A stretch of DNA of 64,000 nucleotides, taken from NCBI GenBank assembly GCA_026018925.1, contig JAKSZU010000016.1, positions 1,798,001 to 1,862,000 on the forward strand, written 5' to 3'. Below are positions 13,725-26,112 of the stretch, in pieces. Under the pieces are notes generated by a model that was not told the origin of the DNA, did no database searches, and saw only the letters and a program-made list of their open reading frames with translations. How positions within the stretch are numbered: the stretch's first letter is position 1; each line of letters opens with the position of its first letter. The position numbers and the translations under genes were made by a program. This DNA comes from Tupaia tana. Its lineage: Eukaryota > Chordata > Mammalia > Scandentia > Tupaiidae.

Positions 13725-13962
13725 GCTACAGGCCATGTGGGCTGGCTGGACAAGCAGGGGAGAGAGAAAGTGAGAAATCACCCTCCCACTCCAGGAGAGG
13801 TGGACATGCTGCAATCCCCTCTCCTCCATTCTCCTCTTGGGATTTTGGGCACACATGCACACATACCTGGCCTGACTTTCAAGCCTCTGGGTCTGAAACT
13901 TCAATTGTGCCATAGGCCATGTGAGATTCAGCCCCTTAACCTCCACACCACCTGCTGACCAA
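13725..13962 (-). mobile_element. Old long-form SINE
   Basis: A decayed inverted copy. The body 'ctcctccattctcctcttggga' region and the head complement (aacctccacaccacctgctg) are readable. Most CpGs are lost and there is no clear duplication. Confidence 0.8.
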
Positions 13963-13975
13963 GAGCCTTCTTCTT

Positions 13976-14162
13976 TTTATTTTTTAAGAAAACTATTTAT
14001 TTAATTTTAATTTGGACAGAGTGGGAGGGAGGGAAGGAGAGAGAGAAGGGGAGAGAGAGAGAGAGAGAGAGAGAGAGGGGAGAGAGAGAAAATCTGGGAC
14101 TTGAACCATGGTTGGCCATGTGGGAGTTTAGCACCCTCAACCACCACACCACCTGCCAGCCC
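13976..14162 (-). mobile_element. Old short-form SINE with (GA)n
   Basis: An AT-rich tail at 13976-14015, a GA run at about 14036-14090, then the head complement gggacttgaaccatggttgg ending in 'cacctgccagcccc'. Inverted orientation. Confidence 0.82.
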
Positions 14163-14187
14163 CAAGCCTTCTTATTTCTGAGTTAAG

Positions 14188-14385
14188 CTCAGACCTGGTG
14201 TGGAGGTTAAGGTGCTGGACTCCCACATGATCAACTGTGGCTTGAGTCCCGGACCTGGTGGCTTTTGAAATTCATGCTAGGTGTGTATGTGAACCCTAAA
14301 TTCCAGGAGGAGACGAGTGGAGAAGGGATTGTGGTGCGGCCATACCCCCTGGTGGGTGATTTCTCACTTTCCCTCTCACTATTGC
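14188..14385 (+). mobile_element. Old long-form SINE, direct
   Basis: Head (ctggtgtggaggttaaggtg), B box cttgagtcccgg, then 'gagaagggattgtggtgcgg' and 'gggtgatttctcact'. The tail is lost. Confidence 0.8.
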
Positions 14386-14590
14386 TGCAAATCGGGACAA
14401 TTTAGCTTCTTTTTTCCTATTTAAATGCTTTTTATTTTACTTTTTTCTGATTGCATTGGCTAGGGCTTCCATCGCTATGGTGAAAAGAAGTGGAGAAAGT
14501 GGGCAGCCTTGTTTTGTTCCATTTTTCAGTGAAAAAGCTTTCAGCTTTTCCCCAATGCAGCGTGAATTTAACACTGGGTTTGTTATATAT

Positions 14591-14853
14591 GGCTTTTTTT
14601 TTTTTTTTCTCCTATAGGGCACATGCACTTACTGGAAAGAGGTAAGAAAAGGAGACAGAGAGAGAAAGTGAGAACTCCCCTCCTAGGAAAGATGGCCAGG
14701 TTACATTCTCTTCTTTTCCATTCTCCTTTTGGGATTTTGGGCCCATATGCACATATACCCAGTATGTTTTTCAAGCTGCTGGGTCTGGGACTTGAACCAC
14801 ACATTTGGCTGTGTGGGATCCAGCACTTTAATCTCCATGTCACCTGCTGGCCC
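14591..14853 (-). mobile_element. Long-form SINE in L1-B RT
   Basis: The T tail starts at 14591. The head complement ends in 'cacctgctggccc' at about 14853. Flanking tatggctttt and tgtggctttt suggest a decayed target duplication. Confidence 0.87.
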
Positions 14854-15074
14854 TGTCAGATGTGGCTTTTACAGATGTGTTGAGAAATGTCCCTTTAAGA
14901 CCTCTTTTTTTGAGACTGAATCATGAACGGATTTTGTATTTTAGCAAATTGTTTTTTTGTATCAATTGATATGATATGTGGTTCTTATCTTTCTTTCTGT
15001 CAGTATGATCTATTACACTATTGTTTTGCCCATGTTGAATTATCCTTGTTTCCCTAGAATGGTGTATTATTTCT

Positions 15075-15238
15075 CTTTTTCAAAAGAATTATTTTATTCT
15101 GACCAGAGAAGGACAGAGCAAGAGTGAGAGCAAGAGAGAAGGACAGTGAGAAAGCAAGAGGCCAGGTCTGGGACTCGAACCATGGCTGGTCATATGGAGG
15201 TCCAGTGCCCTTAACCACCATGCCATCTGCTGGCCCCC
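15075..15238 (-). mobile_element. Short-form SINE in L1-B
   Basis: AT tail, 'gaccagagaaggacagagc', B-box complement gggactcgaaccatgg, ending 'ccatctgctggcccc'. Confidence 0.85.
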
Positions 15239-17021
15239 ATGTTGTATAATCTCTTTAATATGTTGTTGGATTCAATTTGTTAGCATGTTGTTGAAAGTTT
15301 TTGCATCTGTATTCATCAGAGATATTCTGTGGTTTTCTTTTTTTTGTTATCTCCCTGTGTGCTTTTGGTATAAAGTGATGGAGGTATCATAGGATGAGTT
15401 TGGAAGGGTTCCTTCTTTTTACATCTTTAGAAATAGATTGAGGAGAATTGGGGTCAGCTCTTCTTTTATAGTTTTGTAAAATTCAGAAGAGAAGTCATTG
15501 AGACTGGGCTTTATCTCGTCGGGAGACTATCAAGGATTCCATCTCTCTGCTGGTTATTGGTGTATTCAGACTTTCTATGTATTCCTGGTTCTATCTAGGC
15601 AACTTGTATGCATCCAGAAATTTGTCCACTTCATCCAGGTTTTCTAGTTTACTGTCATATTGTTGCTCATAATATTCTCTCATAATTATTTGTATTTCTG
15701 ATATGTCTGCTGTAATATTGCCAGCTTTGTTCTTGATCTTATTTATCTGACTCTTTTACTCTGTTTTACTTGATTATTCTAGCTAAGAGTTTGTGAATTT
15801 TGCTTATCTTCTCAAAAAATCAGCTTTGTTTTGTATTTTTGTATAGTTTTAAAATTCTCTATTTCATTTACTTCACCTCTAATCTTTAAATCTTTTCATC
15901 TGGTAACTTTGGGGTTTTATTGTTGTTGCTTTTCCAGTTCCTTGTGATGTACTGTCAAGTTACTTATTTGTCACCTTTCTATTTTTTTCCTTGTGAGCAG
16001 TAATTGCTATGAACTTCTCTCTAATGACTGCCTTCAGCATGTCTGAAAGATTTTGGAGAGTTGTGTGTTCATTATCATTAGTTTCAAGAAATCTTTTGAT
16101 TCTAGTCTCAATTTCTTCAGTAGTTTCAAAGTTGTTTGGGAGTAATTTGTTTAGTTTCCATATTTCTATGAATTTTTGAGGGATCTTTCTGTAGTTGATT
16201 TAATTCCATTGTGGTTGAAAAAGGTGTTGAATATAGGTTCTATACTTTTAGATTTACAAAGGCTTGTTTTCTGCCCTACTTTTAATAATTGGTTAATCTT
16301 CAAAAACATTTCATATGAGAATGAGAAAAAAAAGAGTATTTTGTAGTTACTGGGTAAAATACCCTGTAAATGTCTTTCAGGTTCAATTTGTTTAATGAGC
16401 TCCTGTGTCTCTCTTTGTTTTTGTCTACATAACCAGTACAGTTCTGACAGTGGGATGGTTAAATCTCCAATTAGTGTATTGCAATAACACTCTCCCTTTA
16501 GATCCAACACTCTCTCTTTACGTATTTGAGTAGCTGGTTTTGGGTTCATAATCATTATAACTTTTTGGTGAATTAATCCTCTTAATACTATATAGTTTCC
16601 ATCTTTGTCTCTATTATTTTTATCTCTTTTTTATAAATTTATTTATTTATTTTTGTATACACATTCAATCACATTGTTTAGCTTACAATGTGAGCATTTC
16701 AATATGTGAACATTTCTCCCCAGTTCCATTGGTCAAAATATCTTCAACCAATAACACCACACCTCCCCATCCCGTCAATGCTCTACCTCCATATCCCTTC
16801 TCCAAATGTCCTTCGTTAGGCCCCAGTCCTCCACACACACCTCATCTGACATTCACACCCATCTCTTGTGTTTGTACAACTGTTAGTAAATCAATTTCAG
16901 TCATAGAGTGCAGACATTCGGTATATGTTAAGTGGGGACATACAATGTCTCTCCTTCATAGCCTGACTCGTCTCACTCAGCAGTAAATCTTCCATATTCT
17001 TCCACTTTCTGTCAAAGGCCA

Positions 17022-17022
17022 G

Positions 17023-17067
<45 letters not shown>
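17022..17067. repeat. Poly(T) run inside L1-C ORF2
   Basis: About 46 uninterrupted T on the plus strand. Other L1 copies have only a short A-rich stretch there (AAAAAACAACAAG in L1-D near 37718), so the run expanded in place. Confidence 0.95.
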
Positions 17068-17070
<3 letters not shown>

Positions 17071-17900
17071 GATGATTAGTATTACATAGAGTATATGTGC
17101 CACAGTTTTTCAATCCTTTCATCCATACGGGGGCATTTGGGTTGGTTCCATATCTTAGCAATCGTGAATAGTGCTGCAACAAACATTGATGTGCAAGCAC
17201 TTTTCCAATGAAGAATTCTTCCGTCCTTTGGGTAGATACCGAGGAGTGTGATTGCTGGATCATATGGTAGATCTATTTGTAGATTTTTGAGACATCTCCA
17301 AATTATTCTCCACAGTGGGTAGACCAATTTACACTCCCACCAGCAGTGTAAAAGAGTTTCCCTTTCACTACACCCCCGCCAACACTTATCTTTTTTTTTC
17401 TTTTTTAATCTTAGACATTCTGACTGGAGTTAGGTGGTACCTCATTGTTGTTTTGATCTGCATTTCTCTTACGATGAGGGAGGTTGAACATTTTTCATAT
17501 GCCTTTTGGCTATTCGTATGTCACCTTTAGAGAGTGTTTTTTTCAACTCCTTCTCCCATCTTTTAATAGGGTTGATCATCTTTTTTCCAAACAGCTTCTT
17601 TAGTTCCTTGTGTATTCTGGTTATCAGTCCCTTATCTGATACAAAATTTACAAAGATATTTTCCCATTCTGAGGGCTGTCGATTCACACTAATTACTGTG
17701 TCTTTTGTCATGCAGAAACTTCTTAGTCTGATGTAATCCCACTTGTCTATTTTGGGGATGATCGACTGTGATTTGAGGGTCTTATTTAAGAAGTCTTTCC
17801 CTACCCCAATGTCTCCCAGAGTTTCCCGTGTTTTCCAGGAGCAGCTTTATAGTTTGAGGTCTTAGATTTAGATCCTTGATCCACCTTGACTTGATTTTTT

Positions 17901-18160
17901 TTTTTTTTTTGGAGAAGTTTTTGCTATAGGGCGCGTTTGCTTGCCAGACAGACAGAGAGAGACAGAGAGACAGAAAGCAGGAAATCACCCCCCAGGGGAG
18001 ATGGCCATGCCGCAATCCCTTCTCCTCCATTCTCCTCTTGGGATCTTGGGCACGCACGCACACGTGCCCAGCGTGAGTTTAAGCCACCGGGTCTGGGGCT
18101 CGAACCACGGTCGACTATGTGGGAGTCCAGCGACATAGCCATTACGCTAACTGCTGGTCC
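17901..18160 (-). mobile_element. Long-form SINE in L1-C ORF2
   Basis: Flanked by cttgacttgattttt (17885-17899 and 18161-18175), an exact 15-base duplication. The CpG-bearing head is well preserved (gctcgaaccacggtcgac). Confidence 0.95.
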
Positions 18161-21079
18161 CTTGACTTGATTTTTGTCAAAGGTGAGAGGTAGGGGTTCA
18201 GATTCATCTTTCTGCAAGTAGAAATCCAGTTTTTCCAGTACCACTTGCTGAAGAGGTTTTCCTTTTCCCACTGGATTGACTGGTACCCCTTGTCAAAGAT
18301 CAGTTGACTATATGTTTGAGAATTTTTTTCTGGGGACTCTATTCTGTTCCATTGGTCCACATGACTGTTTCTGTGCCAGTACCATGCTGTTTTGATTACC
18401 ACAGCTTTGTAGTATATTTTTGGGCTGGGGAGTGAGATGCCGCCCACTCCACTCTTCTTGTGTAGAATTGCTTTGGCAATATGGGGTCTTTTATGATTCC
18501 AGACAAATTTTACGATTGTCTTTTCTAGATCTGTGAAGAATGTGTCTGGTACTTTGATTGGCATTGCATTAAATAGGTAGATTAATTTAAATAGAATTGC
18601 CATTTTGATTATATTAATTCTTCCAATCCATGAACATGGGATGTCCTTCCATTTTTTTTGTGTCATTTTCAATTTCTTTTTTTAGCTGCTCATAGTTTTC
18701 CTTGTGTAGGTCTTTAACTTCTTTGGTTAGATTTATTCCTAAATATCATATACTTTTGGTGGCTATGGTAAATGGAATAACTTTTTTCAGTTCTATCTCA
18801 GTCTGCCTGCTATTTGTATATCGAAATGCTATTAATTTCCATATATTGATTTTATATCCTGCAACTTTACTGTAATCATGTATTACTTCCAATAATTTTT
18901 CCATGGAGACCATTGGGTCTTCTATGTATACAATCGTGTCGTCTGCGAATAGAGAGAGTTTCACCTCTTCTTTTCCTATTTGAATGCCCTTTATTTTTTC
19001 CTCTTTTATGATTGCGTTGGCGAGGACTTCCAGTACTATATTAAAAAGGAGTGGAGAAAGTGGGCATCCTTGTCTTGTTCCTGTGTTTAGTGGGAAAGCT
19101 TTCAGCCTTTCTCCATTGAGGATGATATTCACTATGGGTTTTTCATAGATGGCTTTTATTGTATTGAGAAATGGCCCTTCTATGCCAATTTTGGTGAGAG
19201 TCTTGATCATGAAGGAATGTTGTATCTTATCAAATGTTTTTTCTGCATCAATTGATATGACCATATAGTTTTTCTCTTTATTCCTGTTGATATGATGTAT
19301 TACATTATGGTTTTGTGTATGTTGAACCAACCTTGAATTCCTGGAATAAAGCCTACCTGATTATGGTGTATGATCATTTTTATAAGTTGTTGAATACAAT
19401 TTGCTAGTATCTTGTTGAGAATCTTTGTGTCTATGTTCATCAGAGATATTGGTCTATAGTTTTCCTTCCTTGTCCTGTCCTTATCTAAGGATGAGGGTGA
19501 TAGAGGCTTCATAGAATGAATTAGGGAGAGATTCATCCTTTTGGATCTTTAGAAATAACTTGAGCAGAATGGGAGTTAACTCTTCTTTGAAAGTTTTGTA
19601 GAATTCAGAGGTGAATCCATCGGGGCCAGGGCTTTTCTTTTTTGGGAGGTTATTTATTACTGATTCAATCTCCTGGCTTGTTATGGGCCTATTCAGACTT
19701 TCTGTACCCTCCTGGCTCATTCTTGGTAGATTATATTTGTCCAGGAATTTTTCCATCTCATCCAGATTGTCTTGTTTCTTAGCATATAGATGTTCAAAGT
19801 ATCCTCTAATGATGTTTTGAATTTCTACTATGTCTGTTGTTATGTTACCAGTCTCATTGCAGATTTGATTCACCTGGTTCCCTTCTCTCTTCTTAATAAG
19901 TCTCGCTAGTGGTGTATCGGTTTTGTTTATCCTTTCAAAGAACCAGCTTTTACTTTCATTTATTTTATGTATAGTACATTTATTTTCTATTTCATTTATT
20001 TCTGCTCGGATCTTTATTATTTCCTTTCTCCTGGAATTTTTTGGATTTTTTTGCTGTTGCTTTTCCAATTCTCTGAGGCATGATGTTAGGTGATCCATTA
20101 GCCTTCTTTCCGTCTTCCTCTTATGTGCACTAATTGCTATGAACTTCCCTCTTATGACTGCTTTAGCAATGTCCCAAAGATTATGGAAACTTGTGTCCTC
20201 ATTGTCATTGGCTTCCATGAGTCTTTTGATTTCAGTCTTTATTTCTTTGGTAGTAGTGGAGTCATTCAGGAGTAGGTTATTTAGTTTCCATGTTTTTAGG
20301 TATTTTTGAGGATTTCTCTTGAAATTAAACTCAAGTTTAATTCCATCATGGTCAGAGAAGATGCTGGAAATAGTTTCTATTCCTCTGAATCTGTAGAGGC
20401 TTGCTTTGTGTCCTATGATGTGGTCAATCTTCGAGAAGTTTCCATGTTGGGGTGAGAAAAAACTATATCTTGTGGTTTTTGGGTGTAAAGTTCTATAGAT
20501 GTCTGTTAAGTCCAATTGATTTATGGTATCGTTTAGATCCTTTATCTCTTTACCTATTTTTTGCCTAGATGATCTGTCCAGAGGGGATAATGCGGTGTTG
20601 AGATCTCCAACAATCAGTGTGTTGCAGTCTCTTTCCCCTTTTAGATCTAACAGTCTTTCCTTCACATATTTGGGTGCTCATGTGTTAGGTGCATAGATGT
20701 TTATAAGCGTTATATCTTCTTGATCTATAGAGCCTTTTACTAGGATATAGTGCCCTTCTTTGTCTCTTTGAACGGTTTTTGTTTTAAAGCCTATTTCGTC
20801 AGAAATTAGTATTGTAACTCCAGCTCTTTTTTGGTTCCCAATTGCATGGAAAACCTTTTTACAACCCTTCATTTTCAGTCTATGTATGTCTTTCTCCATG
20901 AGGTGGGTTTCCTGTTGGCAACAGATGGAGGGTTTCTGTTGTTTTATCCATTCAGCTAGTCTGTGTCTCTTGATTGGAGAATTTAAACCATTAACATTCA
21001 ATGTTATTATCGATGTTACTAGATCTGTACCAACATTTAAGTTGGCCATTGTCTTAGTTGCCTGTTATTTCTTTGTTTC

Positions 21080-22055
21080 TGGCTGTTGGTTCTTTAGTTT
21101 TCCTAGAACAGTACTTTCTTCAGGGTTTCTTGAAGTGCTGGTCTGGTGTTGGCAAATTCTTTCAGGTCTTGTTTGAGAAGATTTTAATCTTTTTTTTTCC
21201 ATATGAAGGATAATCTTGCAGGATATAATAGTCTTGGTTGAAATTGTTTCTCTTTTAAAACTTTTAATACATGTTCCCATTCTTTCCTTGCTTGCATTGT
21301 TTCTGATGAGAGGTCCAGTGTTAGCCTGATGGGATGGCCTTTGTAAGTTACTTTTTGTTTCTCTCTTGCCAGTTTTACTATCATGTCTTTATCTGTGGTC
21401 TTAGACAGCCTAGCTAAGATGTGCCTTGGGGAAGATCTTCTGGGGTTGATTCTATTTGGGGTCCTTTGTATTTCTTGGGTCTGGATGGTTGAGTGCCTCT
21501 CTAGACTTGGGAAATTTTCTTCCAGGATTTCATGGAATAGGTTTTCCATGCCACTATTAGTTTCTTCACCTTCTGGGATGCCTATTATTCTGATGTTTGG
21601 GAGTCTAATGGAGTCAAGTATTTCTTGTATATTATCCTCGTGGTTTTTTTTTTTTTATTTTCTTGATCTTTTTGGTGTTTTATTCTAGGTCAGAAGTTTT
21701 ATCTTCTACATCAGAGATTCTATCTTCAGCATGGTCTAATCTACTTTTAATACTTTCCAGCGAGTTTTTGATTTCCTGTATTACAGACTTTATCTTTAAT
21801 AGTTCCACCTGATTCTTTCTCAGAGTATCCATTTCTTCTGTCATATCCTGGAAAGACTTCCTAATTTCCCTGTAGTTCGTTGTCTCTTTTCTGTTCCAAC
21901 TCACAGAATTTGGTCACCATGAATGTTCTAAATTCTTTGTCAGTCATTTTGGTAATGTGCTCCATATTTACAAGACATGGAGGGGAGTTTTCCTTTGTTG
22001 GAGACATATTTCCTTGTTTATTCAGAATTGAGGCTCTTTTTCTACTTCTAGCCAC
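21080..22055 (-). pseudogene. L1-C ORF1, frameshifted
   Basis: It starts at 22055 (MARSRKRASILNKQGN). It shifts frame near 21870 (coiled-coil part: QDMTEEMDTLRKNQVELLKI) and again near 21680. From 21549 it reads the RRM/C-terminal part (LFHEILEENFPSLERHS, SPRHILARLSKTTDKDM, LLYPARLSFIW). All domains are present, so the breaks are recent single-base changes rather than deletions. Confidence 0.9.
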
Positions 22056-22448
22056 TGGAAGATGTATTCCCTTTTGAAAACCTCTTGGGGGAATGTTTCT
22101 CCCACTAGGAGTAAGAATGTTTCCTTTTGGCTGGGAATAGATGTTTGCTGAAGTCTCTCTTCTGTTGTTTTTACCAAGGTGTTCTCAAGAGGGGGACTCT
22201 ACTGAAGTGTCTAAAAAGCAGTATCTCCGTTCTCACAGGTGGATCAGTACAAGGGAGGATCCCAGAGACACTTACTTTGCTATATATCTGATTCTAAACC
22301 TGTCCAGTCCCTCTAGGAGGTGGGGGTCTTGGGCTGGGAAGTCTGGAAGTGGGGTGGGGGTCAGAGATGACCCTCCCTCAATATCCCTTGCTGGACAGAG
22401 GCCTGTAGGTGGACCTTGTGCCTGCTGCTGGGAAAGAACAGTCTGTGC
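22056..22448 (-). promoter_or_regulatory. L1-C 5' UTR
   Basis: About 390 bases between the target duplication and the ORF1 start, mostly GC-moderate. It has no obvious similarity to the 5' UTRs of L1-D or L1-E by eye, and no monomers. A promoter role is presumed from position. Confidence 0.5.
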
Positions 22449-22461
22449 ATTATTTTTATCT

Positions 22462-22984
22462 TGAAGTCTGATTTTATCTGATAGCAGTATCATGACTCTG
22501 GCATTTTGTTGTTGTTGTTGTTTTCTGTTTATATGAAATGACTTTTTCCATCCCTTCACTTTCAGTTTATGCATGTCCTCATCAATGAGGTGTGTTTCTT
22601 ATAAACACTATATAGAAGATTCTTGATTTTTTAAATCCATTCAGCCATTCTGGGCCTTAATAAGGGAATTTTTAAAAAGAATGATTTAACTTTATTTATT
22701 ATTATTATTATTATTGATTTGAGCAGAGAGAGAGAGAGGGAGAGTGAGAAAGTGAGCCACCGAGTCTGAAACTTGAACTGTGGTTGGCCGTGTGGGAGTC
22801 CAGTGCTTTAACCACCACACCACCCTTGCTTAATTGGGGAATTTAATCCACTAACTTTCAATTCCATAATTGATAAGTTCAGATTTATCCCTGTCATTTT
22901 TTAAGTCTTTTTAGAAGTTGTTTTATGATTTCTTATTTCTATTTGTCTCTCTTTCATTTTCTTGGCTTAGTGTTTCTTTGAGTG
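22462..22984 (-). mobile_element. L1-B continuation: ORF2 5' end and ORF1/ORF2 junction
   Basis: This resumes L1-B after L1-C with endonuclease sequence (plus-strand 'atgcatgtcctcatcaatgagg', complement of the HRL.DEDMH-type region) and the ORF2 start area. It is strongly decayed. A SINE is at 22675-22832. Confidence 0.8.
22675..22832 (-). mobile_element. Short-form SINE in L1-B
   Basis: A (ATT)n tail, 'gagcagagagagagaga', head complement ending 'ccaccacaccaccc'. Old. Confidence 0.85.
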
Positions 22985-23101
22985 TTTCCTGAAAGAGAGA
23001 GAGGGAAAGTGAGAAAGCAAGTCACCAGGTCCAGGATGCGAACTGTGGTCAGTCATGTGTGAGTGTCCAGCACCTTAACTCCCACGCTACCTGCTGGCCC
23101 C
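22985..23101 (-). mobile_element. Short-form SINE, tail lost
   Basis: From 'gaaagagagagagggaaagtgag' to 'ctacctgctggccccc'. The usual T-rich start is missing, although a T/A-rich stretch at 23107-23160 may be a second tail fragment. Confidence 0.75.
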
Positions 23102-23159
23102 CTTGTTTTTTTAAAGAATTATTTATTTAATGTTATTCATTAATTCATTTATTTCATGT

Positions 23160-25384
23160 TCTTGAGGGTGTATGACTGTAATCTTGGCAGGCAGTCCAGA
23201 CTCAAGTAGGCTGAGGATCTTTTTAGATCTTGATTTCTGTTTGCTGGCGTCGGCATGTCCCTTTCTTTCCTGTTGCCCCCTGTGCTTTAGACACGAGGAA
23301 GTGAACTTAGAGTCTGCATAAACAGTGAGACCTGTTGTTTCTCAGAGCCAAGGCTCTGTCAATGAGCTCCGCCTATTGAGGTAGGGTGCCAGGGGAAGGG
23401 GTGGAGAAGAGGCTTGGTCTCCTGGTGCACAGTCACTGCGGTGTAACTTTCTTGACATTGTCTGTGCTCCAGGAAGCCACTGCCATCAGTGAAGGTCATT
23501 AATCTGTCTAGTCCAGGTGGCTGGAATAAACTTGGTCAATCACTCGCACACGATCATGTAAGGGTGACTCCAGATTGTCTAGTCATGGAGAAACTGGATC
23601 TAATGTTGATATAGACTTTAAAGTCACATTGGGTTATCCAATAAAGTGGCCCAATATTCGCTGTCTAGCTAGCAGTTAGCTAGTGTCCCCCTTAGTTCAT
23701 ACACCGGAAGGACATGAGTGGTATGTCACTGGTTGGCCCAAGGTAAGCTTTTCAGCTTCCTGGTAAAAATTACAAGTGGCTGTGACCACCTTGAGACATG
23801 ACGACCAGCTTTGCACCACAGCTTTGAGCTGTTTATTTGTTGCCCTTTTGAATAAATCATATGCCCCAAATATTTGGCCAGAGAAAAGTGAAGCTGTAGT
23901 TTATCTTTATATTCCCTACTAACATGTTGTTTTAACAAAGTGTCTTGTCTGTATTTGGTTAGAGAAGAATGATCATAATAGATCATCCACACACTGACAT
24001 AGGGTAGATCTGTTTAGAAATTCAACATCTTCCAAATCTGCCTTTATTATTTGAGAAAAACAAGAGGGGAATTCCATATAACAATGAGGTAAGACTGACC
24101 AGGTGAACTGGCATTTCTCCCAGGTGAACACAAAAAGGTAGCAATTATTCTGCTCTGCAGGTATGCTGTAAAAGGTACTGCATAGTTCAATTGCAGAAAA
24201 ATGGAAGTAGTAGGAATGTTAGGTAATAAGATATGAGAATTTGGGACCACAGGAACCTAGGAATTATTATTTTATCTGCAGCTCTTGAATCTTGGACAGA
24301 CTTCCGACTTTTCCCATTTGGGTTTTTATGGGGTTTGGTATTGTGCAGCCCTTTTCTACATAATGCTGAATGGGTTTACTCTGGTCTAAGAGGACACTGT
24401 TTAATATTTGGTAAAAGTTTAGACTTTTCTGTGGTTATTTCTATGTGAGTTGCTTATTTTTTTGAAACCAAGCAGGGACCCCTCCTCCCTAATGTGTTTT
24501 CTAAGGTCCTTGAAATATAAGGTTCATTTACATTGTAATGGCCCAGAGTAAGGGATAAGTCTTCAGACTTTGGTTATGATAATGAAACAACATTGACCCT
24601 GAATAAGTGCCACTTGACCTCTAAAACTCTCACTTAAAGGAAAGATGAGGTTTTCACTTCACTGTGTACGATGTTTTGTAGGATGGAAACTGCTGGCTGT
24701 GAGCTCAAAGACCCCAGGCTGAAGGGCTCCGGAAACCAGAAGAGAAATTTGAGTACCTAAGGCCTTGCCAATCAAGAATGCCCAGGAGATGATCATGCCC
24801 TCTTGAACCAATCACTGAACTGCTCATGTGCCTAGGACCTCTGCCCCTAATTTTGCCCTTGAAAACATAGGTGGAGAACATCTCGGGCAGACTGGATCTT
24901 TTCAGCAGGAGCTGCCTGCTTGCCTTACTTTGTGCTTTGCACTAGAGTTGTACTTTCCTTCACCACACCATGTGCCTATGGTTTGGTTTTATAGCACTTG
25001 GGTGAGTGAACCTGATTTGAGTTCGGTAACACTTTCACTGTCCATGGAGGAGTTTGTCCATTAAGGAGTTGGAATTTTAGATAAAAAGGTTTCAATTTCC
25101 CTGTTTGGTTCTGGATAAAGTAACAAGCATAATACTTCCTGTTGACTTTTAAAACCTTCTATGTCTCCTAGATTGAGGATCATTCTCCCATTTGTGAGAT
25201 GAGATATGGGCATTACGTGTTTGAGAAAGTCTCATCCTAAAAGATGTCTAGCGGTACTGTTACAAGAAAGGAATGGTGGGTTACACATTATCCTAGTTGA
25301 AATAGAAGGATTTGAGTTAAAGGCCATAGCTGAGGAATTTGAAAACCTTCCCATGTGGACTTTGTCTTTATTCTAGGGAGAGAA
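23160..25384 (-). pseudogene. Gammaretrovirus-like pol remains (ERV2)
   Basis: The minus strand holds a decayed reverse transcriptase. A catalytic-type VDDLL motif sits at about 23975-23995, followed after about 45 codons by KYLGHMIYSKGQQI (23870-23830), the usual order in class I retroviral RT. Upstream (about 24,500-24,050) is the RT palm region, rich in frameshifts. Downstream 23160-23700 probably holds connection/RNase H sequence. 24,640-25,384 may be protease or RT N-terminus but I cannot assign it. No LTR is recognised. Confidence 0.65.
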
Positions 25385-25387
25385 TTT

Positions 25388-25645
25388 TTTTTTGGGAGAG
25401 ATTTTCGCTATAGGGCACGTGCGCTGCCCAGACAGAGAGAGACAGAGAGACAGAAAGTGAGAAATCACCCCCCAGGGGGGATGGTCACGCCGCAATCCCT
25501 TCTCCTCCATTCTCCTCTCGGGATCTTGGGCACGCACGCACACGCGCCTGGCATGAGTTTTAAGCCACTGAGTCCGGGACGTGAACCGCGGTTGACTACG
25601 TGGGAGTCCAGCAACATAGCCATTACACTAACTGCTGGTTCCCAA
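25388..25645 (-). mobile_element. Long-form SINE (subfamily b)
   Basis: Carries the ggttccc end, gagttttaag and gatggtcacg diagnostics. Flanks agggagagaattttt and agggagagagttttt form a target duplication. Confidence 0.93.
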
Positions 25646-25861
25646 GGGAGAGAGTTTTTAATCAAGGCAGGGTTGAGGACAGAGAGTGTACACTGGGGTC
25701 CACACTGCTCTTGTAGCATCCTCTTTGGTGGATATCTCTATTTTCCCTAAGCACTGGTTAAAAGCAAAAGAAAACCCTCTTTATCCTCTTGTAGCACCCC
25801 ATTGTATTTTTTATCAGCTTCTCTCTTGGGTTCCAAGTCTCACATGTGAGAAACATTTAAA
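25646..25861 (-). other. ERV2 continuation between SINEs, unassigned
   Basis: The sequence resumes the block before 25385 through the SINE target duplication, so it was contiguous with the pol remains. No domain is recognised. Confidence 0.4.
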
Positions 25862-25865
25862 AAAT

Positions 25866-26110
25866 TTTTTGAGAGGTTTTTGCTATAGGGCTTGTGCGCT
25901 TGCCAGACAGAGAGAGACAGAGAGATAGAAAGCGAGAAATCACCCCCCAGGGGGGATGGCCACGCTGCATTCTCCTCCATTCTCCTCTCTGGATCTTGGG
26001 CACACATGCACATGCACCCGTCGTGAGTTTAAGCCACCGGGTCCGGGTCGTGAACCATGGTCGACTACATGGGAGTCCAGCGACATAGCCATTACGCTAA
26101 CAGCTGGTCC
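25866..26110 (-). mobile_element. Long-form SINE
   Basis: The head complement (gtgaaccatggtcgac) and 'ctaacagctggtccc' end are clear. Flanking aaacatttaaa is repeated at 25850 and 26112. A short deletion removes part of the 'cttctcctcc' block. Confidence 0.92.
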
Positions 26111-26112
26111 CA

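Larger units (their letters stand above)
14400..16612 (-). mobile_element. L1-B: old L1 ORF2 fragment
   Basis: Inverted, decayed ORF2. RT sequence at 14628-14437 ([21 protein letters not shown]) contains the conserved GCPLSPLLF block. Linker and endonuclease follow to 16612 with many stops. It is interrupted by L1-C and resumes at 22462. Two SINEs lie inside it. Confidence 0.88.
16925..21049 (-). pseudogene. L1-C ORF2, broken
   Basis: It starts at 21049 (MANLNVGTD, then TLNVNGLNSPIKRHR). The endonuclease runs to 20678, stops, and reopens at 20665 for 394 codons through the linker into RT ([20 protein letters not shown]). RT continues at 19536 ([20 protein letters not shown]) and 19330-18746, where GCPLSPLLF and the catalytic [10 protein letters not shown] are intact. 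The C-terminal part follows (18672-18142, [20 protein letters not shown]), then a SINE and the cysteine-containing tail. Several frameshifts and stops plus a 46-base A/T run at 17022-17067 inactivate it. It is the best ORF2 reference in the window. Confidence 0.93.
16626..22448 (-). mobile_element. L1-C: nearly full-length L1 inserted in L1-B
   Basis: A 5.8-kb insertion with target duplication attatttttatct at 16613-16625 and 22449-22461, exactly where L1-B is interrupted. It has a 5' UTR of about 390 bases, ORF1, ORF2, a 3' UTR and an AT-rich tail (16626-16660). The 5' UTR has no tandem monomers, so it may be slightly 5' truncated. Both reading frames are broken and a SINE sits in ORF2. Confidence 0.93.
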